Below, one piece after another: positions 35,301 to 48,250 of a DNA stretch of 64,000 bases. Position numbers and translations under genes: made by a program. Below the pieces are notes generated by a model. The model searched no databases. It saw only the letters and a list, made by a program, of their open reading frames with translations, and was not told where the DNA came from. The stretch is taken from the NCBI RefSeq assembly GCF_029407905.1, contig NW_026577902.1, positions 806,001 to 870,000 of the forward strand, read 5' to 3'. Each line of letters opens with the position of its first letter. Position 1 is the first letter of the stretch. The DNA is from Bubalus kerabau (taxonomy: Eukaryota; Chordata; Mammalia; Artiodactyla; Bovidae).

Positions 35301-38300
35301 AGGATGAGGCCGGTCTCACGAGGATATTCGAGACATAGCCTCGTGGATGGTGACACATGCCGAAAGACCCCGATTTCCCGGTTCGCTCTTGATAATATCC
35401 CAATGCCAGGACACCTCTTTGAAGATAACCCTTTTGATGAAGGCACAACACGAAGGGGCACTGACACCCCCGGGTATCGTCCGGAGAAACCCGCAGGTAC
35501 CACACACAGCTCGAGAAGTGACCTGTCACCCCGTGAACAACTGGAGAGGCAAGCAGAGTTCCATTCCTCCACACAAGACGAGGCCTGACTCTCCTGTTCG
35601 AACTCTGCAGCGAAACTGCGATCCGAGTCAGATCTGGCCCAGGGGAAGTCAGGAGAGGAAACATGAGTTTCCTGCCTCCACTCGAGATGAGGCCCTCTTC
35701 CATTGCACCGAACCCAGTGGAGTCCCGAGAGGCCCCTCCCAACTGCACAGTATCCCTGACTTCTCAGAGGCACCCTTAGACCTTCCTGAGATCACCGGCA
35801 CAAGTCGAGGGAACCAAGGGTTTCCTGCCCCAACCCGTAAAAGACCTCTAGAGTCCTTCTTCAACGCGTCTTGAGGTGCGATTCCCCTACCATGACTCGA
35901 GAGCAATGACGCACTCCGCCTAGCCACGCACATAGAAACCTGACTTCCCTGGCGCCACAGGAGAGGCTCCCTGAGCTCCCCATTATACCTCGTGAGCAAC
36001 ACCACACTGGAGCCGCAGCTCGAGAATACCCACGAGACGCCCCAGTCCTCACGAGATGAGAGCCTTCTTTTGCTGTATGGCCTGGAGAGCAATCCTGAGT
36101 CCTCTCTCCAAACTCCACAGGAGGCTTGACTCATTTTAGGCCACACAGTGAGCTCCAAGATATACCCGTCGCGACTTGACAGGAGAGCGGTGTCCTTGGC
36201 TTCCCCTCGAGACGAGGCCTGACTCCCCGGGTGAGTCGAGAATGCAATGCTGAGATCGCTGTCGCCCCAGCAGAGGAACATTAGGTCCTGGACACAAGCC
36301 TAGATGAGGTTTATTTGGCCCTGCAGTGTCTCGAGAGCAATCCCCAGTTCTAACTCGCAATTCGAATGAAAACTGGACTTCCCTGGGCCAGTTGAACAGG
36401 AAGCCTGAATTCCCCGTCGTAACTCGAGAATCCCGCCCCAACTCAAGAAAAACCACGTGGTTCCCCCGTCATTCCAAGATGAGGCCCTTGCCCGCTACAG
36501 CGTCTCAAGAGAAGTCCCACGTTCCGTATTGAAGAGCGAAAAGTTACTTGGAACCCTTGATGCGACCCCAAAAGTTCCCCGACATACCTGTCTCACTTGA
36601 GGGAAACACCGAGGTTCCCAGCAGCACTTCATCTGAGCCACTTCTCCCCTCCTGATCGCCACAGGAGGGTCGATTCCTCTGCTTTGTCTGGAAGAGTTTC
36701 ATGAACTTTGCGGCACATTTCAGGATGAGGCCGGTTTCATGAGGAAATTTGAGACAACCCACGTGGGTGGTGCCAAATGCTGAACGACCCCGATATCCCG
36801 GTCCGCTCTTCATAAGAACCCGATGCCCGGACACCTCTTTGAAGGCAACCCTGTGGATGAAGACACAAAACGAAGGGTCACTGACACCCCCGTGCATCGT
36901 CTGGAAAAACCTGCAGATTCCACACACAGTTTGACAAGGGGCCTGAAACCCCATGAACAACTCGAGAGGCAAGCGGAGTTCCATTACTCAGAAAAGACGT
37001 AACCTGTCTCTCCTGTCCCAACTCTGCAGGGACCCTGATGTCGGAGTCCGAAACAGAGAGGAAGTCTGAGGTTCCTGCCTCCCCTCGAGATGAGCCCCTC
37101 TTCCATTGCGACAAACCCAGCGGAGTCCCGAGAGGCACCGCCAACTCCACAGTATCCCTCAACTCTCAGAGACACCCTGGGAAGTTCCCTAAGGTCCCCG
37201 GCAGAAGTCGAGGGAAACGACTTTTTCCCGCCACAACCCGAGAAAGACCTCGAGAGTCCCTCTTCAACGCGTCTTGAGGCCCTAGTCCCCTCCCATTACT
37301 CGAGAGCCACAACGCGCTCCTCCTCGCTACGCGCAGGGAGACCTGACTTCCATGGCGCCGCATGAGAGGCTCCCTGAGATCCTCGCCGTGCCTCGCGAGA
37401 AAACTCCCACGGGCGCCGCAGCTCGAGGAAACCCCTGAGACGCCCCCATCCTCGCGATGTGAAGGGACTTCTTTTCCTGCATGGCCTGGAGAACAATCCC
37501 GAGCCCTCTCTCCAAAATGAAGAGGAGGCTTGACTCCACTGACGCCACTAGGGGGCTCCAAGATATCCGCGTCGCGACTCGGGAGGACAGCAGAGTCCTT
37601 TGCTTCCCCTCGAGACGAGGCCTGACACCCAGGGGGATCCTGGAATGCAACCCCGAGATCCCTGCCTTCCCTGGAGAAGAACATTAGGTCCTGGACACAA
37701 GCCTAGATGAGGTCTCTTTAGCCCTGCAGTGACTCGAGCGAAACCCCCAGCTTTCCCTCGCCAATCGAATGGAAGACTGGGCTTCCCAGGGCCAACAGAG
37801 GAGGAAGCCTGTAATCCCCATCGTCACTTGAGAATCCCGGCGCAACTCGAGAAAAAACACGTGGTTCCAACGTCTTCGCAAGATGAGGCCCTTGCCCACT
37901 ACAGCGTCTCAGGGGAAGTCCCATGTTCCGCGCTGAAGTGCGAAACAGTACCTGAGACCCTTCGTGCGACGACCAAAAGCTCCCCGACACGCCGGGTACC
38001 CTCGAGGGAACACCGAGGTCCCGGCACAGCTTCATCTGAGCCCGTTATCCCCTCCTGATCACGACAGTAGAGTCGATTCCCCTGCGTGGTTCAGAAGGGG
38101 TTCCCGGCCTTTCCGGTGCACCTCAGGATGAGGCCGGTCTCACAGGGAAATTCGAGACGAGCCACGTGGGTGGTGCCACATGCCAAATGCCCCCGATTCC
38201 CCAATCCGCTTTTGAGAAGGACACGAGGCCCGGACCCCTCTTCGAAGGCAACCCTGTGGGGGAAGGCACAACACGAAGGGGCACTGACACCCCCGTGCAT

Positions 38301-41300
38301 CATCCGGAAAGACCCGCGGTTTCCACACACAGCTCGACCAGGGGCCTGAAAACCCCTGACAACTCGAGAGGCAAGCGGGGTTCCCTTCCTCAGAAAAGAC
38401 GAGGCATGACTCTCCTGTCCCAACTCTGCAGGGACCCTGCGGTCGGAGCCGAAACGGAGAGGAAGCCTGAGCTTCCTGCCTCCCCTCGAGGTGAGGCCCT
38501 CTTCCGTTGCGCCAGACCCAGCGGAGTCCCGAGAGGCCCCGCCAACTTCACAGGATCCCTCGCCTCTCAGAGGCACCCTGGGAAGTTCCCTAAGATCCCC
38601 GGCAGAAGGCGAGGGAAACGAGGATTTCCCGCCGCCACCCGAGAAAGACCTCGAGAGTCCTTCTTCAATGCGTCTCGAGGCCCTAGTCCCCTCCCGTGAC
38701 TCGAGAGCCATGACGCGCTCCCCCTCGCCACGCGCATGGAGACCTGACTTCCCTGGTGCCGCACGAGAGGCTCCCTGAGATCCTCGTCGTGCCTCGGGAG
38801 AAAACCCCCACGGGCGCCGCAGCTCGAGGAAACCCCTGAGACGCCCCCGTCCTGGCGAGCTGAGGGCCTTCTCTTCCTGCATGGCCTGGAGAGCAATCCC
38901 GGGTCCTCTCTCCAAACTGAAGAGGAGGCTGGACTCCCTTGAGGCCACTCAGTGGGCTCCAAGAGATCGGCGTCGCCACTCGAGAGGAGAGCGGAGTCCT
39001 TGGCTTCCCCTCGAGACGAGGCCTGACTCCCCGAGGGAGCCTGAAATGCAACCCCGAGATTCCTGCCTTCCCTGGAGAGGAATATTAGTTCCAGGACACA
39101 CGCCTTGATGAGGTCTCTTTGGCCCTGCAGTGACTCGAGCGCTACCCCCAGATTTCCCTCGCTACTTGAATGGGAGATGGGGCTTCCCAAGGCCAACCCA
39201 AGAGGAAGCCTGAAATCCTCGTCGAAACTCGAGAATCCTGCCGCAACTCGAGAAAATCCACGTGGTTTCAACGTCTTCGCAAGATGAGGCCCTTGCCCGG
39301 TACGGCGTCTCAAGGGAAGTCCCATGTTCCGTCGTGAAGTGAGACAAGGTACCTGACACCCTTCATGCGACATCCAAAAGTTCCCCGACATGCCGGGTTC
39401 CCTTGAGGGGAACACCGAGAGTCCCGGCACCACTTCCTCTGAGCTCCTACTCCTCTCCTGTTCGCGACAGGAGAGTTGATTCCCCTGCGTGGTCTGGAAG
39501 GGGTTCCCGGCCTGCACGGCGCCCCTCAGGATGAGGCCGGCCTCGCGAGGAAATTCGAGACAAGCCCCGTGGCTGGTGCCCCATGTTGAACGACCCTGAT
39601 TTCCCGGTCCGCAGTTGAGGAGAACCCGATGCCCGGACACCTCTTCGAAGGCCACCCTGTGAGTGAAGGAACAACACGGAGGGGCACTGACACTCCCGTG
39701 CATCGTCCGGAAACACCCGCGGTTTCAACACAGAGCTCCACGAGGGGACTGAGACTCCCTGAGCAACTCGAGAGGCAAGCGGAGTTCCCTTCCTCAGACA
39801 AGACGAGGCCTGACTCTCCTGCCCCAACGCTGCAGGGACACTGCTGTCGGAGTATGAAACGCAGAGGAAGCCTGAGGTCCTGTCTCCCCTCGAGATGAGG
39901 CCCTCTTCGATTGCGCCAAACCCAGAGGAGTCCCGAGATGGCCCACCAACTCCACAGCATCCCTCACCTCTAAGAGGAACCCTCGGAAGTTCCCTCAGGT
40001 CACCGGGAGAAGTCGAGGGAAACGAGGGTTTCCCGCTGCAAGCCGAGAAAGACTTCGAGAGACCTTCTGCTACACGCCTTGATGCCCTAGTCCCCTCCCA
40101 GGACTCGAGAACAATGACGCGCTCCCCCTCGCCACGCTCATGGAGACCTGACTTCCCTGGCGCCGCACGAGAGGCTCCCTGAGAACCTCGTCGTGCCTCG
40201 TGAGAAAAGCCCCACGGACGCCGCAGCTCGAGGAAACCCCTGAGAAGCCCCCGTCCTCGCGAGGTGAGGGCCTTCTTTTCCTGCCTTTCCTGGAGAGCAA
40301 TCCCGAGTCCTCTCTCCAAACTGAAGATTAGGCTTGACTCCCTTGAGGCCACTCAGAGGGCTCCAAGAGATGCGCGTCGTGGCTCAAGAGAAGAGCGGAG
40401 TCCTTTGCTTCCCTCGAGGCGAGGCCTGACTCCTCGGGGGACTCTGGAGTGCAACCCCGGGATCCCTGTCTTCCCTAGAGAGTACTACTAGGTCCTGGAC
40501 ACACGCCTAGATGAGGTCTCTTGGGCCCTGCAGTGACTCGAGCGCAACCCCCAGCTTTCCCTAGCAACTCGAATGGAAGATGGGGCTTCCCAGGGCCAAC
40601 CCAAGAGGAAGCCTGAAATCCCCGTCGTAACTCGAGAATCCCGCCGCAACTCGAGAAAAACCACGTGGTCCCAACGTCTTCACAAGATGGGGCCCTTGCC
40701 CGCTACGGCGTCTCAAGGGAAGTCTCACGTTCCGTCCTGAGTTGCGAAACGGTACCTGACACCCTTCATGCGACCTCCAAAATTTCCCAGACACGCCGGG
40801 TTCCCTTGAGGGGAACACCGAGGGTCCTGGCACCCCTTCATCTGAGCCCCTTCTCCCCTCCTCATCACGACAGGAGAGTCGATTCCCCTGCGTATTCTGG
40901 AAGGGTTTCCCGGCTTTCCCGGCACACCTCAGGATGAGGCCGGCCTCCCGAGGAAATTCGAGACGAGCCCCGTGGGTTGTGCCACATGCCGAACGACCCC
41001 GATTTCCCAGTCCGCTGTGGATAAGAACCCGATGCCCGGACACCTCTTTGAAGGCAACCCTGTGGGTGAAGTTACCATTCGAAGGGGCACTGACACCCTC
41101 GTGCGTCATCCGGAAAAACCCGCGGTTTCCACACACAGCTTGACGAGGTGCGTGAGACACCCTGAGCAATTCGAGAGGCAAGCGGAGTTCCCTTCCTCAG
41201 ACAAGTCGAGGCCTGACTCTCCTGTCCCAACTCTGCAGGGACCCTGTGGTTGGAGTCCGAAAAGGAGAGGAAGCCTAAGTTTCCTGTCTCCCCTCGAGAT

Positions 41301-42811
41301 GAGGCCCTCTTCCATTGCGCCAAGCCCAGCGGAGTCCCGAGAGGCCCCGCCAACTCCACAGCATCCCTCACCTATCAGAGGCACCATGGGAAGTTCCCTC
41401 AGGTCCCCGGCAGAAGTCGAGGGAAACGAGGCTTTCCCGCCGCAACCCCAGAAAGACCTCGAGTGTCCTTCTTCAACGCCTCTGGAGGCCCTAGTCCTCT
41501 CCCATGACTGGAGAGCCATGACGCGCTCCCCCTCGCCACGTGCACAGAGACCTGACTTCCCTGGCACCGCACGAGAGGCTCCCTGAGATCCTCGTCTTGC
41601 CTCGTGAGAAAACCCCCACGGGCGCCGCAGCTCGAGGAAACCCCTGAGAAGCCCCCATCCTCGCGAGGTGAGGGCCTTCTTTTCCTGCCTGACCCAGAGC
41701 ACAATCCCGAGTCCTCTCTCCAAACTGAAGAGAAGACCTGACTCCCTTGAGGCCACTCAGTGGGCTCCAAGAGATCTGCGTCGCGACTTGAGAGGAGAGC
41801 GGCATCCTTGGCTTGCCCTCGAGGCGAGGCCTGACTCCCGGGGGAGTCTGGAACGCCACCCTGAGATCCCTGTCTTCCCTTGAGAGGAACGTTAAGTCCC
41901 GGACACAGGCCTAGATGAGGTCTCTTTGGCCCTGCAGTGACTCGAGTGCAACCCTCAGCTTTCCCTCGCAACTCGAATGGAAGATTAGGCTTCCCGGAGC
42001 CAACACAAGAGGAAGCCTGAAATCCACTTCGTAACTCTAGAATCCCGCCGCAACTCGAGAAAATCCACATGGTCCCAACGTCTTCGCAAGATGAGGCCCT
42101 TGCCCGCTATGGCGTCTCAAGGGAAGTCCCAGGTTCTGTCCTGAAGTGCGAAACGGTACCTGACTCCTTTCATGCAACCCCCAAAAGTCCCCCACACGCC
42201 GGTTTCCCTCGAGGGTAAAACCGAGGGTTCCATCCCCACTTCATCTGAGCCCCTTCTCCCCTCCTGATGGCGACAGGAGAGTCGATCCCCCTGCATTGTC
42301 TGGAAGTGTCCCCGGCCTTCCCAGCACAACTCAGGATGAAGCCGGCCTCACTAGGAAATTTGAGACTAGCCCCGTGGGTGGTCCCTCATGCCGAAAGACC
42401 CCAATTTCCCTGTCCGCTCTTGAAAAGAACCCGAGGCCCGGACACCTCTTCGAGGGCAACCCAGTGGGTGAAGGCACAACACGAAGGGGCACTGTCACCG
42501 TCGTGCATTTCCGGAAACACCCGCAGGTTCCACACACAGCTCAACAAGGGGCCTGAGACCCCCTGAGCACCTCGAGAGGCAAGTGGAGTTCCCTTCCTCA
42601 GACAAGACGATTCCTGACTCTCCTGTCCCAACTCTGCAGGGACCCTGCGGTCGGAGTCTGAAACGGAGAGGAAGCCTGAGGTTCCTGCCTTCCCTGGAGA
42701 TGAGGCCCTCTTCCATTGCGCCAAACCCAGCGGAGTCCTGAGAGGCCCCGCCAACTCCACAGCATCCCTCATCTGTCAGAAGCACACTGGGAAGTTCCCT
42801 AAGGTCACCGG
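32377..42811 (+). repeat. Satellite I block 4
   Basis: Seven or so units with landmarks near 32433, 34266, 35690, 37095, 38498, 39897, 41302 and 42706. Spacings are close to 1.40 kb except the first (1.83 kb), which carries a 435-bp duplication. GC and CpG content rise from about 37 kb onward. Long minus-strand open frames here (up to 378 codons at 38567-39703) follow from the scarcity of stops in the repeat and are not called as genes. The block ends abruptly at about 42811. Confidence 0.9.
32694..33563 (+). repeat. 435-bp duplication in satellite I
   Basis: The segment beginning CACCACACGAGAGGC near 32700 recurs as CGCCACACAAGAGGC near 33134. The phase of the unit jumps back at about 33128. 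Two adjacent copies of about 435 bp account for the 1.83-kb spacing. Confidence 0.75.
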
Positions 42812-42817
42812 TAAACT

Positions 42818-42823
42818 TTTATT
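42818..42823 (-). promoter_or_regulatory. AATAAA-type signal at the unit edge (copy 1)
   Basis: Minus-strand AATAAA in the context TTGCAATAAAAGTTT, conserved in all three units (others at 47268-47273 and 51759-51764). It lies downstream, on the minus strand, of the CpG-rich segment. It could end a minus-strand transcript, but nothing else here supports one. Confidence 0.4.
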
Positions 42824-43289
42824 GCACAAGGTCCCCATGAAAAGGCCCACGCAGCAGGACAGCCACAGATTCTGTCTGCCATTAAAGGGCAGTAAGGTGC
42901 CCTCCCCCCTTCTTTGCTGCCTCGGCGGCCAACAGCGTGCAATTCGCGTACCCTTCCCTTTCCCATCCTAGCAGGTGCTCCAGGGCCCGCTGGCCTACAA
43001 AGTGCCAGAAGCAGGGCTGGGCCAGCCGGCCAGAATTCAGGGTTATGTCCCTTGGACTTCCAGCGGACACTAGGCTGCTTGGGAAAACCGCGCAGACTCT
43101 GAGGTTTTTCAGCAGAGGGGTGGAGCTGTAAAGGCCTTGACCCCAAAGACGAGGCCTTTCTGCGACCGCCAGGTTGGGGAGCTCTGAAACTGTGCCAACA
43201 CAGGGCGGAATACATGGTTCCCTGCTCCACGCAGTCCCCGTTCCCTTACCTGTGTTCCGCACCCCTCCGCTGTGGCCAATGGATGCCGA

Positions 43290-43800
43290 TCCTTGGGGAT
43301 CCAGGAGTTCACGAAATGGGCATTCCCAGCCGCAATGGCGACCCCCAACAGCACATCTGGAAAGCCCTCCCCCACCCCCGCCAGGAGCCGACCCCCACTG
43401 CGAACGGAACCCCACCCCGCCCCGCACCGCCAGGTTTCGCCCCGGCCCTGCCGGGCTCCCGGTGGGTTCCCAGCCATATTGGCGACCCCTGGGAGCACAA
43501 CAGGGACCGACCCCCCACCCACAGTGAGCGGAATCTCGACCTGTGCAGCCCAGGTTTACCCCACCCTGGCTGCGCTCCCGGCGCGTTTCCAGCTGCAGTG
43601 GCCATCTCCGAGAGCACAACTGGGAAGCCCTCCCCTACCCCCGCCAGGAGCCGACACCTGCCCTGCGCCGCCCGGGTTCGCCCCGCCCCTGCCGCGCTCC
43701 AGGGGCGCTGCCCACCTTCACCAGTGGCTCTCGGTGAGCCCCGTCCCCACGCCCGGTTCCAGGAGAGGCTCTCGGACCTCGCTGCTGCCGCCAGGTCAAA
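43290..43800. repeat. CpG-rich minisatellite, unit 1
   Basis: GC- and CpG-rich stretch built from a diverged sub-repeat of about 120 bp carrying GAGCACAACTGGGA and GCTCCCGGCGCGTTTCCAG words (43491 and 43611). It behaves as a CpG island by eye. Confidence 0.75.
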
Positions 43801-43937
43801 CATGAGGACAATACATACACCCCACAGAGACAATCCAAGCTGTCTATGATTTAGGGATAAAACGAGCACTACAGAAAGGCAAGATGACCTGACCTAGGAG
43901 GGCCATGATATTCTATAGAACCAGACAAAGTTGGTTA

Positions 43938-43959
43938 CCAAGGAAACTTTTTTCCTTGG
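43938..43959. other. Perfect 9-bp hairpin
   Basis: CCAAGGAAA and TTTCCTTGG form an inverted repeat with a 4-nt loop, conserved in unit 2 at 48391-48412. Thirty to forty bases on lies the palindrome TTGCATATGCAA (43979-43990; 48432-48443), which resembles a paired POU/octamer site. Confidence 0.55.
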
Positions 43960-44561
43960 AACCCGGAAAGCTGGTTCTTTGCATATGCAATGACCAACAA
44001 TTAGCTTGTTACCCAAGCCTGCCTTACTGCCACCCCCATCCCCCCACTCCCCAGAAGACTGGCTCAAAGAAATATTTTAAATCTCAGGCGGAAACCTGGA
44101 AGATGTCTTGTCTGTCTGTTTGGATTAAGGTATGTGTCAGTGTGAGCCCTGTGTTTTTTGATAATATTGCTCAAGTTCTGAGTTCTGATTTCAATGGTCT
44201 CAAGACAAGGCAGCCCTTCCAAATCAAACTGCTGGAAATACAAGAAAACATTGACCTAAATGAATGTCAGAGTCCCGTGAACTGGGAACTAGTCAATATT
44301 AAATATCTAGTATTTTTGGTTTTGCTCCTCCACTATAGACATGTCTAAGAGTCAACAACATTAAGCACAAAATGTTCATAGTGCCTAGGTTTCTTTTGAG
44401 GTAAAAATTGCTCTATTGTTATATCTGTCACAAGCTTGTCAGCAAGAAACTACCTGGAAACGACAACAACAAAAGTAAAAAATGAAAATGTGATATGAGC
44501 TTTTAGACAAACTCTTTACAATAATTATACTCTAAAATATCTGCCTCTCATAGTCTTGATT

Positions 44562-44739
44562 GAAGGCAGAGGAGAAGGGGATGACAGAGGATAAGATGGT
44601 TGGATGGCATCACTGACTCGATGGACATGAGTTTGAGCAAGCCCCTGGAGCTGGTGACGGACACGGAAGCCTGGCGTCCTTCAGGCCACGGGGTCCCAAA
44701 GAGTCAGACACGACTGAGCAACTGAACTGAACTGAACTA
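44562..44739 (+). mobile_element. SINE Bov-tA-like, unit 1
   Basis: Recognisable ruminant SINE with GGTTGGATGGCATCACTGAC, CATGAGTTTGAGCAAGC and the ending GACTGAGCAACTGAACTGAA, with a short CTGAA-type tail. Confidence 0.88.
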
Positions 44740-45421
44740 ACAAACGTTTCTCCAGGTGTTTTGGTTACCCGAGTTTCTATCCTTGTGACGACAGTGTATT
44801 GAATAGCTAGGTCATTTCCAAATAAATGAAAGTTCTGAAACATTCACGACTTGAAAGGACCTCCCTTTTACACAGAAACAAAAGAGATTTTTGACTCTCC
44901 ATGAATAGTGTCTGGCACCATCCTGACATGTTAAATGTAAGAAAGCAATTGTTTTGTTTTGTTTTGTTCTGTTCTTGGGGGTGGGGGGAGGGGGGCGGGC
45001 TATAGCCAATGCCAATATAAAAGTCAGTTCTTGGTTGCTGAAGGGAAATGTATGACTTGTTATTACAAGAAAGTATGTGGAATGCAATGGCACTTGAGGA
45101 AGGAAAACAAAGTAGTTCTGTCTTACAGGTGGCCGTTTCAGGATGGGAGAAGCAAAGGAATGGGTACAGAATGGGATAAGGAGGTTGTAGGGAAAGTGGA
45201 CCCCCAGAAAAGAGTTCTGTGCCTAGCACAAGTTTTCTTGAGATGTCGAACTGCCTTTGCTAATGGAGTTTAAGTTTCTTTACCTCTTAAGTGATCTCTT
45301 CTAGGTTGACCTAGAACAGAAATCTTTTGTTAGCTTTGGCTAAGTGGAGAAGTAGTGTTTCACGGTGACATATGTGATCCTTCCTGACTGTTTGCAGCCC
45401 TTTTGATATCGATGCACTGCT

Positions 45422-45711
45422 TCTGCTGCTGCTGCCGCCGCTGCTGCTGCTAAGTCGTTTCAGTCGTGTCGGACTCTGTGCGACCCCATAGACGGCAGCC
45501 CACGAGGCCCCGCAGTCCCTGGGGTTCTCTAGGCAAGAACACTGGAGTGGGTTGCCATTTCCTCCTCCCATGCATGAAAGTGAAAAGTGAACGTGAAGTC
45601 GCTCAGTGGTGTCCGACTCTTAGCGACCCCATGGACTGCAGCCTACCAGGCTCCTCCATCCATGGGATTTTCCACGCAAGAGTACTGGAGTGGGGTGCCA
45701 TTGCCTTCTCC
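45422..45711 (+). mobile_element. SINE Bov-A2 with (CTG)n head, unit 1
   Basis: Dimeric Bov-A element: a CTG-type microsatellite, then GACTCTGTGCGACCCCATAG, GGGTTGCCATTTCC, the inner junction GAAAGTGAAAAGTGAACGTG, and GACTCTTAGCGACCCCATGG to the TGCCATTGCCTTCTCC end. Confidence 0.9.
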
Positions 45712-47759
45712 CATATCTATGCACAAGCCTGCCTAAATCATTGACTTCTAGCTAGCTTTGGGATGCCAATGACCATCCACCCTTACAAGGCAACAGAGAA
45801 GAGAAAAACACTTACCACAGGAGGTCCTGGTAAGGGACGAGGAACTAACAAGCTCCCGCCAACCAGGATTCTGCAGAGGTCAACAAGAGGTCAGTAAGAG
45901 ATGGAAGACTGCAGTCCAGAGGTCCTGGCAACTTCCATCTTGCAGCAGAGACCCAGCATAATCAAAACGAATTCAATGTTGCAAAAAATAAGTAAACAAA
46001 TAAAGGACAGAAGTTCTTTGAACACATGACTGAGATTAGGGGTGAGGCAGTACATGTACAGTGCCCGGAAAATCTTAAAGTATGAGAAAGGAAAGAAATT
46101 AAAGACAACTATCAAGCTGTCCAAACTGATAAAAACGAAAGATTACACAGTTTTTTCTGTATATATTACCAGATAATAATCTGAAAAGGAATTAAAAAAA
46201 ATTCCCTTTCAATAATGTCAACATGAATACAACACTTTGCCATGGATGTAACGAGGATGACAAGACTGGCACACTGGAAATTATACACCCTGGCTGAAAA
46301 CTATCCTGAATACATGGACAGGTATTCCATAACAATGGAAAGACTTAAGATGGCAATACCATGGAATGCATCTTCAATCTGAAATGAAGATTTGACATGA
46401 TTTGATCGCTCAGAGCTTTTGTGTCATCAATTGTTATTAAAGTATAAATGAGATAGAGAAAGCTGCTGACTTAGACTTGAGGCGGGGTGTACGCCCTGCT
46501 GGTCTCTAGCCAGATATTCTACAGGCACTAGCAGTCAGCTAAGGAAAGAAAGGCACTGTCTCAGGGAATGGCACCAGGCCCCTCCCCCACGACATGCCTT
46601 GAGGTCACATTGGCAGCAGGTGAGTCATCCTGGGCCAAAAACTGATTGACATGAATCTTGAAGAAAGGCAGTATTGCAGGCAAATATATCATTTCCTTAA
46701 CATAGATTAGGAGAACAAGGTACGAGGAAAACATACTGTTTTGTTCAAGTCGCTTCTGAGCCTATTGGGGGAACCGACCTGAAGCCAGAGTCCAGCAGAT
46801 ATACATAGGATATTTACATCGCTTAAGACAAACATTTCCTCAGGAACAAATGCATTGCTTAGCTCAAGGTTTGTCTGCGAAATTCTTACACATCAGGAGA
46901 TGGCTCCGAGCTGGGTTTCTACACACAAGAACATGAATGCAAAGGACAAGCCTGCACAGCCCATCTGCCCCCCTCCCCCACAGCCAGCAGCATTTCCAAA
47001 TGACCTCCTAAGGCCTTCCCCAAAATACAGGGGCACCTCTGGGTTTCCTGTTTCCCTCACTTCGAACACTTTTCTTAAAAAAAAAAAAAAATCCTGCACA
47101 CTTCTTGATAGAATGCCACAGTGCAAGGAAAACAGGCCTTCAATACTTAAACCTCCCTGTGCCAAACACTTGGGGCTTGGTTCTGTTTTGTTTTGTTTTT
47201 TAATTACACCACCACATAATTTAAACTTTTTACAATTTCTAATTATTCAGTACCAAAACACCAAACTTTTATTGCACAAGGTCCCCATGAAAAGGCCCAC
47301 GCATCAGGACAGCCACAGATTCTGCCATGAAAGGGCAGCAAGGTGCCCTCCCCCCTTCTTTGCTGCCTGGGCGGCCACCAGGGTTTGAAACCCATGCACC
47401 CTACTAAGTTTCTAGGGTGCAATCCGTGGACCCTTCCCTTTCCCATCCCAGCAGGTGCTCAAGGGCCCGCTGGCTTACAAAGTGCCAGAAGCAGGGCTGG
47501 GCCAGCCGGCCAGAGTTCAGTGTTCTGTCCCTTGGACTTCCAGGGGACACTAGGCTGCTTGGGAAAACCGTGCAGACTGAGATTTTTCAGCAAAGGGGTG
47601 GAGCGGTAAAGGCCTTGACACCAAGGGCGAGGCCTTTCTGCGACCGCCAGGTTGCGGAGCTCCGAGAATGTGCCAACAGAGGGCGGAATACTTGGTTCCC
47701 TGCTCCAAGCAGTCCCAGTTCCCTGACCTGTGGCCCGCAGCCCTCCGCTGCACCCACTA

Positions 47760-48250
47760 GATGTGGATCCTTGGGGACACAGGAGCATAGGAAATGGGCG
47801 TTCCTAGCCGCAGTGGCGACCCCCGAGAGCACAACTGGGACCGAACCCCCACCCACAGCCATCTAAATCTCGACCCGCGCAGCCCAGGTTTACCCCGCCC
47901 CGGGTGCGCTCCCGGCGCGTTTCCAGCCGCAGTGGCCACCACCGAGAGCACAACTGGGAAGCCCTCCCCCACCCCCGCCAGGAGCCGAACCCCGCCCCGC
48001 GCCACCCGGGTTCACGCCGCCCCTGCCGCACTCCCAGCGCGTTTCCAGCTGCAGTGGGGACCCCCGAGAGCACAACTGTTACCGCCCCCCACCCCCTCCC
48101 GACCAGAACCCCGACCCGCGCCGCCCGGGATCGCCCCGCCACTGGCGCGCTCCCGGGGCGTTGCCCACTTCCACCAGGGGCTCCTGGTGAGCCCCGTCCC
48201 CACGCCCGGTTCCAGGAGAGGCTCTCGGACCTCGCTACTGCCGCCAGGTC
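47760..48250. repeat. CpG-rich minisatellite, unit 2
   Basis: Same sub-repeat. GAGAGCACAACTG words at 47825, 47943 and 48066 give a period near 120 bp. Confidence 0.78.

Larger units (their letters stand above)
42812..47262. repeat. Macrosatellite-like unit 1 (about 4.45 kb)
   Basis: First copy of a long tandem unit, starting at AAACTTTTATTGC (42813) directly after satellite I. It contains a GC-rich segment, a CpG-rich minisatellite, a hairpin, two SINEs and about 1.5 kb of otherwise unrecognised sequence (45716-47262). Open frames inside are not conserved in frame between copies, so none is called as a gene. I do not recognise this unit as a named bovine satellite. Confidence 0.85.

Noticed and set aside
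38567..39703. 378-codon minus-strand open frame as a gene
   Set aside because: It lies wholly in satellite I, has no recognisable domain, and similar frames shift register from unit to unit.
43905..44348. 147-codon frame, partly repeated at 48459-48806
   Set aside because: The similarity is explained by the 4.45-kb tandem duplication. No known domain and no start or codon pattern to support it.
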